NCBI RefSeq assembly: GCF_007860095.1
Contig: NZ_SJPT01000009.1
Span: forward strand, 215,793 to 279,792
DNA length: 64,000 nucleotides
Reading direction: 5' to 3'
Source of the DNA: Novipirellula galeiformis
Lineage (GTDB): Bacteria > Planctomycetota > Planctomycetia > Pirellulales > Pirellulaceae
The translations under genes were made by a program, and so were the position numbers. Shown piece by piece: positions 26,401 through 34,940 of this stretch (positions are counted from its first letter, which is position 1; the number at the start of each line of letters is the position of its first letter). The notes below the pieces were generated by a model. The model ran no database searches and had not been told where the DNA came from. It saw only the letters and a list, made by a program, of their open reading frames with translations.

Positions 26401-27167
26401 GCCGACACCATCCTTTCGACCGCTTCGATGTCCTTGGCAAGATCCGTAACGCGAACGATGGCGTTTTCACCAATCTTCAATTCCGGCCGATCGCAAAAAC
26501 GAGATTTCATCCTTTTCGGGCCCTTCAAAAACACCGCGTTTTCCGCACTCAAACGGCTCTCGGGATTTTGAATTGTTACACAGCCAGCAGACCCTGGTGT
26601 ATCTACACCAAGAATGGTGTTCGCTCGATTTTCGATCGCTTTCAGACGCTCTCGTTTTGCCTCATTGGCTTTGTCCAGATTGGCACGGCTAGCCGTCGCA
26701 GGCATACGGACGTGAAGCAGGCCGACGTCGAATGAGTCAACCCAAGTCATCGCTCTGACGACTTCAATCGTGACCGCCACCAACGCTCTTGCATGGCGGT
26801 TCCCTACTGTCTTGTGGAAGTTGATCTCGATTCGGTCGAGAGACGAACGGCGACCACTGACGCGGTCTAGCCATCGATCAACGTCAATCGAGGAAGGTGG
26901 GGCACATTCGAGGATATCCAAGCAGCAACAACAGAGGTTGCTGGCTCGAAGGGCGGCGTCAATGCGGCGGGTAGCCGACCGGCTGGCTTTAGCTTCGGTT
27001 TGCTTTTGTAGCCAAGTGAGGTTGGCTTGAAGATTAGACAGGGTTTGTTTACGCGATAGCACTGAATCGGATTCCAGAGAGAGAACCCACAACGACGAAA
27101 TTGTCTGTGGGTTCTCGTCCGATTCGTCAGACGTCCGTCTGTACGCGAGAAGTTTTAGCAATAGCAT
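26397..27167 (-). CDS. Unknown element-encoded protein
   Basis: 256 codons, coupled to the excisionase by a 4-bp ATGA overlap. I do not recognise the family. It has a run of four cysteines (SNLCCCCLDILEC near residue 95), a basic region before it and a KANEAKRERLKAIENRAN helix that may be a coiled coil. No membrane segment. The upstream start at 27167 is the first ATG and has only a weak ribosome site, so a shorter protein is possible. Position suggests a regulator or replication-linked protein, without support from motifs. Confidence 0.65.
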   Translation of the reverse strand: MLLLKLLAYRRTSDESDENPQTISSLWVLSLESDSVLSRKQTLSNLQANLTWLQKQTEAKASRSATRRIDAALRASNLCCCCLDILECAPPSSIDVDRWLDRVSGRRSSLDRIEINFHKTVGNRHARALVAVTIEVVRAMTWVDSFDVGLLHVRMPATASRANLDKANEAKRERLKAIENRANTILGVDTPGSAGCVTIQNPESRLSAENAVFLKGPKRMKSRFCDRPELKIGENAIVRVTDLAKDIEAVERMVSA

Positions 27168-27972
27168 CGGCCATCGCAGGTGGTCAAATTCTAACCGTCT
27201 CCGACGGATGCCGAGATGGCACGAAGGCTTAACCCTATAGGGGATGAACGCTCAATCTCGATAGACCCCAGTATAGTCCGCGAACAATCGATTGCAACAG
27301 ATTCCTAGCCTCTTACAGCAGCTTGTTGTACCGGAGCCCCTTCAACCTGAATTACTGATGCAACCCGCAACGAGAGACTGAAGCCGGAGTCTGCAGCCGG
27401 GAGCCTTTAGGGAAAACAACAAGCCGTTACAGTCAGTTTCACGTGTTTTGCAGGCTAAATCGAGATTAGGGCCGATTTTCGCAAAACAAGTCCCTCTATA
27501 AAAGATCTCTCTACTACTTACTAACTTTCCTACCGTAGGTTTATTTGAAGAAAACACCCCAAAACGGGATCTAGACCGCAAATTACGTGAAACGCGTTTT
27601 GACGATTTTGCCCTCCTTGTAGGGGGCTTGCGGCGATTCTCGCCAGCTTCTCTAGGGCCGAACTATTAACTTGTTCGCGACTGCTGCGGTTTTGGACGAG
27701 AATCTTGCGAAATTCAAAATATATTTCTGAGTCACCGGAGCCCCTGAGCCTAATGGTCCTGGGAACGCCGGACTGGATGCCCCTCTTGAGGGTGGCTTGA
27801 TCCCCGTGGTGCATGTGACTCCGGCAACTCTCTCACGGTTAGGCCGACCGTAGTCCATAGACTTTAACGCAGCCGCTGCCTCCCCTATCAATTTCAAGAA
27901 TTCTCGATTTATTTCAATGCTCACGAACAAGTTGTAGTTAGAGAAATAACAACACACTATTCGGGAATTTAA
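27168..27972. other. 805-bp divergent control region of the element
   Basis: Lies between leftward int-xis genes and rightward small genes, the usual place for a genetic switch and perhaps an origin. AT-richer than the host. Open frames on the minus strand here (for example 27652-27978) have no ribosome site or recognisable domain. I cannot define promoters or operators. Confidence 0.5.
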
Positions 27973-28428
27973 ATGCAACGAGTACTAACGATCGACGGAG
28001 ACCCAAAGTCTCTTGCTCAATGGGCATATGCAACGGGTAACTCATACGGGTTGATCTACAATCGACTGCTAGCCGGTTGGACCGACAAGGACGCGGTCTA
28101 CGGGAAGCAGACCGGGCCGAAACTCACAGTAGACGGTGTCACGCATTCCGTCTCTGAATGGGCGAAAATTACAGGGACTGATTACAAAACGATCTACTGC
28201 CGATCGTACCAAGGCTGGAACGACAAGGACGCAGTCTACGGTAAGGATCAACCAAAACACGCTCTCACAATCAACGGCGTGACGCGATCAATCGTAGAAT
28301 GGGCGAAGATCTCAGGCCAGAGTTACGGCCTGATTCACTCGCGAGTCCGCGCAGGCTGGAACGACGAAGACGCGGTCTGTGGGAAGGGCCGCAAGCTGAG
28401 CGTCGAAACCCTACTGGGAGCTAAGTGA
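27973..28428 (+). CDS. Three-repeat, probably DNA-binding, phage-type protein
   Basis: 151 residues made of three ~46-residue repeats, each of the pattern LTIDG-x-SL-x-WA-x-TG-x-SY-x-IYxR-x-GW-x-DAVYGK. Visible copies are LAQWAYATGNSYGLIYNRLL, VSEWAKITGTDYKTIYCRSY and IVEWAKISGQSYGLIHSRVR. The eWa..tG...tI..R...Gw pattern occurs in many phage proteins and looks like a helix-turn-helix, often found with homing endonucleases. Three in tandem suggest binding to a repeated or long DNA site. First gene of a two-gene rightward operon; next start is 4 bp after its stop. Confidence 0.75.
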   Translation: MQRVLTIDGDPKSLAQWAYATGNSYGLIYNRLLAGWTDKDAVYGKQTGPKLTVDGVTHSVSEWAKITGTDYKTIYCRSYQGWNDKDAVYGKDQPKHALTINGVTRSIVEWAKISGQSYGLIHSRVRAGWNDEDAVCGKGRKLSVETLLGAK

Positions 28429-28431
28429 GTT

Positions 28432-28677
28432 ATGACGGAACCAAAGTACACTTTGCTGAGTGACCAAGCCAAGGCCGATGCAGCTGCAGCCGCTGAGGCT
28501 GCCGCTGAGAAAGCTTTCAGGGAGCGTATATCCCGCCAAGAGAAAGCGAAAGCCGTGTCCCGTCGTACGGCTCTTGAGCGAGCCGAAACGTGTTCAATGG
28601 AGGAATACCTCGCGAATCGTTCGCAGTTCCGCAGAGACATCGGCTGCAATGACAATGACTACGGGTTGCGTCAATAA
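28432..28677 (+). CDS. Small Ala-rich helical protein
   Basis: 81 residues. It contains KADAAAAAEAAAEKAFRERI and KAKAVSRRTALERAETCSM, strongly helical and likely coiled coil. No family recognised. It starts 4 bp after the repeat protein and must be translated with it. Typical of small accessory proteins of phages and satellites. Confidence 0.6.
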   Translation: MTEPKYTLLSDQAKADAAAAAEAAAEKAFRERISRQEKAKAVSRRTALERAETCSMEEYLANRSQFRRDIGCNDNDYGLRQ

Positions 28678-29416
28678 TCGGTGCCTGTTTCCTAAGCAAT
28701 TCATATTGCCCAAGCGGGCAACACGTTAAACGCAACGTTTCTTGCCTATCCGGTGCAACGTAGCGCAAGTTATCGGACGTTGACAGACTGCCCAACACGT
28801 TCCGGCCTCCCAATCGGCAGTGTCAACGCATCCGGGAATGCCAGAAGAGGGAATATTCAGCTCAGGATATCGCCTTGGTGACAAGGTATCTCAATCTACA
28901 ATCCGCCTTCCCCGTTGCAGTGTCCCAGACCCGCCGTGACGCAGCGAGAAACCCGTCATTGTCCCATGTTGCTGCTATCCGGAACCGCACGAAACCCTAC
29001 GGCCGTAGGTTTCCGTTCTCCCACTTGCAACGCCCCTGCAGTTATCCCAAGCGTTGCCGCTGCGTCCGCTGCTCGGGCGATACGGATTGCTTGTGTGATC
29101 CGGGCAGGCCTAGTTGAACCGCCGTTCCAACCGGATACCACAGATACGCAAATTGCCACTTCAGTACGAACAGAAGGACCCATCCGGCTGCCGGTGCGGC
29201 CGTGCTTCCCGTGCCGGCTGCCCCGCTAACGGTTCAGCGGTGTTCGGCCTTGCGTGCTGTAGCGGGTGGACGGGTCGGGGTGCTCGTAGGGGGCGGGAGG
29301 GTTTTGAAGGCGGGGTGATGTGAACCGGCATCCTGTGGCATAAGGGCGGCCGTACCCTCTCACGAGTATGGCTACCGATTCGCTAATCACAGAACTATCG
29401 CGACCTCTACAAAAGA
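28678..29416. other. 739-bp non-coding stretch inside the element
   Basis: Contains a perfect 14-bp palindrome CCTACGGCCGTAGG at 28996-29009, flanked by GAAA and TTTC. Several frames are open but rich in Cys/Arg/Pro and without ribosome sites. No gene is called. Confidence 0.5.
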
Positions 29417-29800
29417 CTAGTTCTCGCCACCTGTTTCCCCCGTCCAAGAATCGAGAACGGCTCTACCGAAATTTGTAGATATTCGGATTGCGAAAAGCTC
29501 TCGTCCATAATCTTTGGACGATGCTAGACAATTGGAGATACCTCTCGAAAGATTCACCCCTTCGGCCATGGTTTCGAAAGAGCCATAGGTCACCTCTTTA
29601 TATTCGTTGGGCGAACCAAGCGTTAGTTGATCAGGACGAATGATGGAATCCCAACGCTCGCAATTTGCATCTCGGAAATCGGAGTGACGATAACCTGTGC
29701 CGAAGCCGAGATTGTAGGGGTAGCTCTGGGTGAGCGGCTTCCAAACACTTGGAGGAAGAAGTACCTCGACGTAGAACGCATCGCTTCTGTTTTCTGCCAT
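29417..29800 (-). CDS. Unknown protein near the right end of the element
   Basis: 127 residues from ATG at 29798-29800, which has a strong ribosome site (AGGAG, 8 bases upstream) that decides the start over an upstream ATG at 29923. Begins MAENRSDAFYVEVLLPPS. It is soluble, with no membrane helix, and contains WDSIIRPDQLTLGSPNEYK and RELFAIRISTNFGRAVLD. No family recognised. A gene with its own strong start beside the att site is in the usual cargo position. Confidence 0.65.
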   Translation of the reverse strand: MAENRSDAFYVEVLLPPSVWKPLTQSYPYNLGFGTGYRHSDFRDANCERWDSIIRPDQLTLGSPNEYKEVTYGSFETMAEGVNLSRGISNCLASSKDYGRELFAIRISTNFGRAVLDSWTGETGGEN

Positions 29801-29915
29801 TTTATTGGCTCCTGTCGTATGCGTCCCCCACCAAGACGTATACATGCTGAAAATTCTACCTGTGGATGAGGGATTACGCAAGCTCTTGGAACTTGCCATG
29901 CGAAATGGGGGGATT

Positions 29916-30112
29916 CTAGCCATTTGTTGTAGGCTTATTCTTTGCGGCGAATTGTCGAGCGGTTGCTAGTACGTGAGCTTGTTCAGGTGCAGACAGACGC
30001 TTCCAGATCGCGAGCAACTCAGACAATGACACCCCAGAGTACACCCCAGAATCCGGAAACCGCCAAAAACACGGGCTTTTTGGTGATTGTTCGCTCCCTA
30101 GTGGGGCAGCTA
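29916..30112 (-). other. Orphan C-terminal tail of the integrase (attP side)
   Basis: An open frame continuous with the integrase frame if the element is circularised through its 16-bp core. It reads from the core as LGSEQSPKSPCFWRFPDSG and then LSELLAIWKRLSAPEQAHVL ATARQFAAKNKP, ending at 29916. Here it has no proper start of its own (an ATG at 30137 lies in host-side sequence). The helical ELLAIWKRLS-type ending looks like real protein. See findings. Confidence 0.7.
30097..30112. repeat. attR core (16 bp)
   Basis: CCTAGTGGGGCAGCTA, identical to 24898-24913 and exactly 5199 bp from it. Confidence 0.85.
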
Positions 30113-30363
30113 GCCGAAATCCCGTTAAGGGCCACAAGTCGGCATAACACGTCTTTTGCCGCGTTTTCCAGCGTGTCTTTCGAAAGGCCCTCTGCCCTTA
30201 AAGAGTCCTGAAGACTCTTGATGTCGGAAATCGGGTGTAGATTCTGGTGTAACTTCTCGCCCTTTACACCACCCCAGACCCCCGTTGCCCCCTCTCGGCT
30301 CGCCCCCCTCTCGGCTCGCCCGCTCGAAAGAGTCTTCCTTTGCCATAGCGTCGTGCTTCATGG
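30113..30363 (-). pseudogene. Host-side gene broken by a 16-bp tandem duplication
   Basis: The N-terminal frame (MKHDAMAKEDSFERASREG from about 30363) and the downstream frame (GEKLHQNLHPISDIKSLQDS, AEGLSKDTLENAAKDVLCRL, VALNGIS) differ by one base. Between them CCTCTCGGCTCGCCCC is duplicated in tandem (30291-30306, 30307-30322). Removing one 16-bp copy joins the two frames into one plausible protein. The gene runs toward the att site; before integration it would have ended in the antisense of tRNA-Gln. No family recognised. Confidence 0.45.
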
Positions 30364-30749
30364 CCACGGGGTCACTGTTTCTGATCCTGCTTGCAACAGG
30401 AAGCGTCCCAATCATTGTTGAAAGATGGTCTCCCGGAGAGCTGACTCTGCCTCTCCGCAACTTTCCAATTTTCGTCGGCTGCAACCGACGGGGAGACCAT
30501 CATGAATGAAGTTAGTCTTTTAGAATCACTCGGGCAAGTTTCAGCCTCGGTGAACCGATCAAAAGGTTTCCGGACTGAATCACGAGTCACCGGCACGATA
30601 CCCTAGAGTGAAGCGGCGTTGGCAGAGTCCGCCGCAGCGGGCTTTTTCTGTTACCAGGAAGTCCGCCACATTCTTCGGTAAGATGGCGGCACTCCATATT
30701 CACCGTGCATACTTCCACGCATCGGAGCGAAGCGACTTCTCATGTGCAT
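30364..30749. other. Intergenic before the hairpin array
   Basis: No gene recognised. Mixed-composition sequence leading into the tandem array. Confidence 0.4.
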
Positions 30750-31672
30750 GGGTTTGGCAGAATGATTGTTCGGCAAAATGATTTCCAAGATGGAGGCGGC
30801 TTGGGTTTTAAATCATTTTGCCCGTCAATCATTTTGCCAACTTTCATCGCCGTAAGTGGTCATCCGCGGTTCTCGTATGCGTGGGTTTGGCAGAATGATT
30901 GTTCGGCAAAATGATTTCCAGGATCGACGCGGTCGGGTCTAAAATCATTTTGCCCGTCAAACATTTTGCCAACTTTCATCGCCGTAAGTGGTCATCCGCG
31001 GTTCTCGTGTGCGTGGGTTTGGCAGGATGATTGTTCGGCAAAATGATTTCCAGGATCGAGCGGCTTGGGTTTTAAATCATTTTGCCCGTCAATCATTTTG
31101 CCAACTTTCATCGCCGTAAGTGGTCATCCGCGTTTCTCGTGTGCATGGGTTTGGCAGAATGATTATTCGGCAAAATGATTTCCAGGATGGAGGCGGCTTG
31201 GGTCTAAAATTATTTTGCCCGTCAATCATTTTGCCAACTTTCATCGCCGTAAGTGGTCATCCGCGGTTCTCGTGTGCATGGGTTTGGCAGAATGATTATT
31301 CGGCAAAATGATTTCCAGGATCGAGGCGGTTGGGTTTTAAATCGTTTTGCCCGTCAATCATTTTGCCAACTTTCATCGCCGTAAGTGGTCATCCGCGGTT
31401 CTCGTGTGCGTGGGTTTGGCAGAATGATTGTTCGGCAAAATGATTTCCAGGATCGAGGCGGTCGGGTCTAAAATCATTTTGCCCGTCGATCATTTTGCCA
31501 ACTTTCATCGCCGTAAGTGGTCATCCGCGGTTCTCATGTGCATGGGTTTGGCAGAATGATTATTCGGCAAGATGATTTCCAGGATGGAGGCGGCTTGGGT
31601 TTTAAATCATTTTGCCCGCCAATCATTTTGCCAATTTTCATTACCGCAAGTGGTCATCCACGGTTCTCATGT
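30750..31672. repeat. Seven-unit 132-bp tandem array of nested hairpins
   Basis: Units begin (at GGGTTTGGCAGAATGAT or variants) near 30750, 30883, 31015, 31147, 31280, 31412 and 31544, period 132-133. In each, TTGGCAGAATGATT and GGCAAAATGATTT on the left face AAATCATTTTGCC and AATCATTTTGCCAA on the right, with matching 4-nt interruptions (gttc/cgtc). This gives a foldback with ~31-nt arms and a ~25-nt loop. The rest of the unit (CTTTCATCGCCGTAAGTGG...) is conserved but not folded. ATG-started frames inside are repeat translations and are not called. Confidence 0.95.
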
Positions 31673-31723
31673 GGAGCGGAAAAAGGGGCAGGAGCCGATT
31701 TGGCACACGGTTGCCATTGGAAT

Positions 31724-32011
31724 TTATCGATCTGATCGAGATGTGAACGCAGAGTAAACCCCAGAAACTAACGCTGCAGCTGCGATGCAAATCAGGGCGT
31801 AGATCAGTCCTGGGATCCAACCGGCCACGATCGATAAACCTGGAGCCAAACTGTTGTATTGCGAGTCACTGGCAAGGTTGTATTGTCCGGCTGTCACCAT
31901 CAGCAACCAAAACCAGATGGTGCCCCACAGGATCGCCCGAGTCTTGCTGCGAATCGTGAAAGCAAAAACGGCGGGCACGGAAAACGACAGTATCGCGAAT
32001 GCAGTATCCAA
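31724..32011 (-). CDS. Small membrane protein
   Basis: 95 residues with three hydrophobic segments (MDTAFAILSFSVPAVFAFTI, ILWGTIWFWLLMVTAG, WIPGLIYALICIAAAALVSG). No family recognised. It is 3 bp after the esterase stop and reads the same way, so it is probably co-transcribed with it. Confidence 0.6.
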   Translation of the reverse strand: MDTAFAILSFSVPAVFAFTIRSKTRAILWGTIWFWLLMVTAGQYNLASDSQYNSLAPGLSIVAGWIPGLIYALICIAAAALVSGVYSAFTSRSDR

Positions 32012-32014
32012 TGG

Positions 32015-33058
32015 CTAACCTTCGCTAGCGTCGTCCGACGATGCATTGCTGGCTGCCGGTTTGCGGCCATGACTCTCAAAAAAGTCCCATATCACTTCGA
32101 ATCCATCGATATCCTGATTCGTTTTTCCAACGATGTTTTCTGGCATGCGGATGTCGCGTCCCGGCAACGAGTGTCCTCCGCCAACGACTTTGTAAAGTGC
32201 GACGTTCGTATCTCGCTTTCCGCCAGACCAAAAAGATCTTTCGATCGAACAACCGTCGGATGCGTCTTTGTCCGCGAGCTTGGTAACCGCAGCTTGATTT
32301 GCAATACCGTTTTGCTTCAACCAAAGCTCGATGGCCTCGTCGGTCGAAATGCAATGACCACGACTCTTGCTTGGCTTCGAACTGAACTTCGCGAGCCTGG
32401 GGAAGAGGTTGATCACCACTTCGCCACCGTCGTAGGGAACGATGGGATCCATCGTTCCATTTAGATAAAGGATGGAGACTGGATGGTTTGGAGCAAATGA
32501 TTCTTTGAGTGGTTTTGCCATAGTAGCGATCACGATTGCCACTGCCGAGAACGTTTCCGAATGTTCGATCGCAAGTCGCTGGGTCATGAATCCACCATTG
32601 GAAATGCCCATCGAAAAGATTCGATCCGAATCAATCGTGTATTCGTCCTTGACTCGATTAATCACCGCCATCGCGAACGCAACATCGTCAATCGAATTGT
32701 CATGCTCAACGAATAGCTCCGACTCGCGACCGTCGTTCCAATGTTTATTGATCGCATTCGGATAAACGACGATGAACCCCTTCTTTTTTGCAAATTGCGT
32801 CAAACCCATTGCGGACGCCTGATCATCGCTGCCTCCTCCGCCGTGAAAACAGAGGACTAGCGGTGTCGTGGTGTTATCGTTGTAGCGCTCGGGAACAAAA
32901 ATTCGATACTGTCGTTCTCGCCCTTCATGAGTAAAGAGGACTCTCTCGCCTGTTGGATCAGGACGCTGCCATTGCGAATAAGCGATGCCGGTAATCGTAA
33001 AGAGAATGATTACCGAAGCACCCAAGACAGTAATTCCTTTGCCTTTGTTTGAACTCAT
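32015..33058 (-). CDS. Secreted/anchored esterase of the PHB depolymerase (LpqC) family
   Basis: About 347 residues from MSSNKGKG. One N-terminal hydrophobic segment (GITVLGASVIILFTITG) acts as signal or anchor. The alpha/beta-hydrolase fold shows the oxyanion motif CFHGGGG, nucleophile in GISNGG, acid in NGTMDPIVPY and His in GGGHSLPG. This family includes feruloyl and acetyl-xylan esterases and polyhydroxybutyrate depolymerases, so a role outside the cytoplasm on a polymer ester is likely. A longer frame begins at 33109. Followed closely by a small membrane protein. Confidence 0.85.
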   Translation of the reverse strand: MSSNKGKGITVLGASVIILFTITGIAYSQWQRPDPTGERVLFTHEGRERQYRIFVPERYNDNTTTPLVLCFHGGGGSDDQASAMGLTQFAKKKGFIVVYPNAINKHWNDGRESELFVEHDNSIDDVAFAMAVINRVKDEYTIDSDRIFSMGISNGGFMTQRLAIEHSETFSAVAIVIATMAKPLKESFAPNHPVSILYLNGTMDPIVPYDGGEVVINLFPRLAKFSSKPSKSRGHCISTDEAIELWLKQNGIANQAAVTKLADKDASDGCSIERSFWSGGKRDTNVALYKVVGGGHSLPGRDIRMPENIVGKTNQDIDGFEVIWDFFESHGRKPAASNASSDDASEG

Positions 33059-33527
33059 CGACTTCGCTGCCTCGTACATTGCTTGTGCATTGCATCTCAA
33101 TCGGATCAATGACGCGTATCCTAAACGTCACCGACGTCCGGCGTCGGCCACGTAGAACGGTGTTTTTCGAAGTTTAGAATACGCTTTGTGTTCCCGGTTT
33201 GCAAAACCTTCTTCCCGCACCCAACGCCGCACCAAGACCATCGAGATTGTTAGAAGTCCCTTCGATTCGCGGCCGATCCCGCAAGTGCAAAATTGCCTGC
33301 CAATCACGCGAATGAAAAGTGCAGGCTAGCCGCGGTAGCGGCGACAGGCTGTTACCAGTAAGTCGTGGAAGATTCAAAATAGATGATGCCCCCCCAGGCC
33401 CCACACCGATGTGGAGCATTCTTTGTCCGATATCGACAATGATCAGCGAGGACCGGCGGACGAGCTACCATCAGGCGACGCATTTTCAAGGAATCGGAGG
33501 CACCACTTGATTCTGGCTGTTTGGGGC
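33059..33527. other. Intergenic, no gene
   Basis: Contains a small foldback CCACA-CCGA-TGTGG near 33403-33416. No convincing coding region. Confidence 0.4.
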
Positions 33528-34770
33528 CGGGTGTTGACCCGAGCATCAGAAAAGTGCACTCCAAAAGGATACCAGTGTTCGATCGTCAGCGCAAGATTTT
33601 TCCACGAACGATGGAGCGTGGGCTGTTCGCGACAAGAAGAAATGAACGAACAGGAGGAAACGGAGAGAACAGAGCAGAATGGACCAGCGTCTCCGTGTCC
33701 TCTGCGGCCTCCTGTTCAATCCGACCGCGTTGATCGTCTTGGGCGACAAAAAGATGTCTGGCAAAAAGATGAAGAATAGATCCTGGTGATCGCGACACTG
33801 AGCTTTTTTCCCACGTCACGCATCTTTTTGTCCCACATGTTTTTGCCAGTCATTTAATGGAGAAAAAGTCTCGACGGGGCGGCGTGCAATTCAAAACGTC
33901 TGCGACGTCCAACGATTTCGAGCGTTGACGGTACCAACGCGAACCACGGGATCGACCTCGCGATTTCTTCCATGCCAGAACGGTGGTGGTCACCCGATCC
34001 AAGCGGACGAGCCACCGTCAGAAATAAGTACTCCCCCAAAAACGATACCAGTGTTCGATCGGCGGCGCAAGATTTGGCCGCGAACGATGGAGCGTGGGCT
34101 GTTCGCGACAAGAAGAAGTGAACGAACAGGAGGAAACGGAGAGAGGAGAGGAGGATGGACCAGCGTCTCCGTGTCCTCTGCGCCCTCCTGTTCAATCCGA
34201 CCGCGCTGATCGACTTGGTGCCAAAGGGGGCAGTGCCAACGGGTGCCAACGGGGACAGAGCATCTTGACCAATTTGTTTTTGCAGCAGCAATGCGGGACG
34301 CCGGACAGGCAGGTTAGAAAATAGAGGGTTAGAAGATGTGGGGAGCAGATGTCGGCCAGCAAATATCCAAGCGTTCGGAAGAACTGGCGGCGTTTTAGGG
34401 CAAACAATCGGTCAAACAAAACAGACGAGAATGGACCAGCGTCTCCGTGTCCTCTGCGCCCTCCTGTTCAATCCGACCGCGTTGATCGTCTTGGACGACA
34501 ACAAGATGTTTGGCAAAAAAATGAAGAATAGATTTGGGGCGATCGCGACACTGAGCTTTTTTCCCACGTCACGCATCTCTTTTTCCCACATGTTTTTGCC
34601 AGTCATGTAATGGAGAAAAAGTCTCGACGGGGCGGCGTCCAATTCAAAACGTCTGCGGTGTCCAACGATTTCGAGCGTTGACGGTACCAACGCGAACCAC
34701 GGGATCGGCCTCGCGATTTCTTCCATGCCAGAACGGTGGTGGTCACCCGGCGGTGACCCACGAGAGTCCG
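33528..34770. repeat. Inverted relatives of the 288-bp family, in ~500-bp direct repeats
   Basis: Hairpin cores of the first array recur in the opposite direction at about 33649-33717 and 34125-34193, with a truncated one at 34425-34470. They are flanked by GACAAAAAGATG / GGCAAAAAGATG facing CATCTTTTTGTC / CATGTTTTTGCC (33750-33853 and a variant at 34495-34610). A ~150-bp direct repeat (33859-34008 and 34612-34760) follows two of them. About 34208-34260 carries short GGGGACAGAGC-type words also seen near 40550-40700. Open frames here are repeat translations. Confidence 0.9.
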
Positions 34771-34940
34771 CTTGCCAACTCGCTGCCGCGCGGCATGCAT
34801 CCCGTTGTTAATGGACGTGAGGGGCAGGAATCGATGAGCCGCGAGAACGCCGGAAATAATTTCGAGCGAATGCGGGCCACCCCAGTCCAGTCGCCAGAAT
34901 CGAAGAGACCAGCGCCAGGTAGACGAACAATGAGACGAAG

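Larger units (their letters stand above)
24898..30112. mobile_element. 5.2-kb integrative element in tRNA-Gln
   Basis: Bounded by identical 16-bp copies of CCTAGTGGGGCAGCTA. The left copy is the 3' end of tRNA-Gln; the right is free-standing. Inside are a tyrosine integrase and excisionase next to the tRNA, an unknown gene coupled to them, a divergent pair of small phage-like genes, a further unknown gene and the orphan integrase tail. No capsid, terminase, replication or conjugation gene is recognised, so it may be a satellite or mobilisable genomic island that depends on a helper. Copy-to-copy distance is 5199 bp. Confidence 0.85.

Noticed and set aside
27652-27978. 108-codon minus-strand frame in the element
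   Set aside because: No ribosome site, biased composition, and lies in the divergent control region.
30750-31672. CRISPR array
   Set aside because: Units of 132 bp are conserved along their whole length; there are no short repeats with unique spacers and no cas genes.
33411-34291. Several 70-145 codon frames
   Set aside because: Translations of the inverted repeat family.
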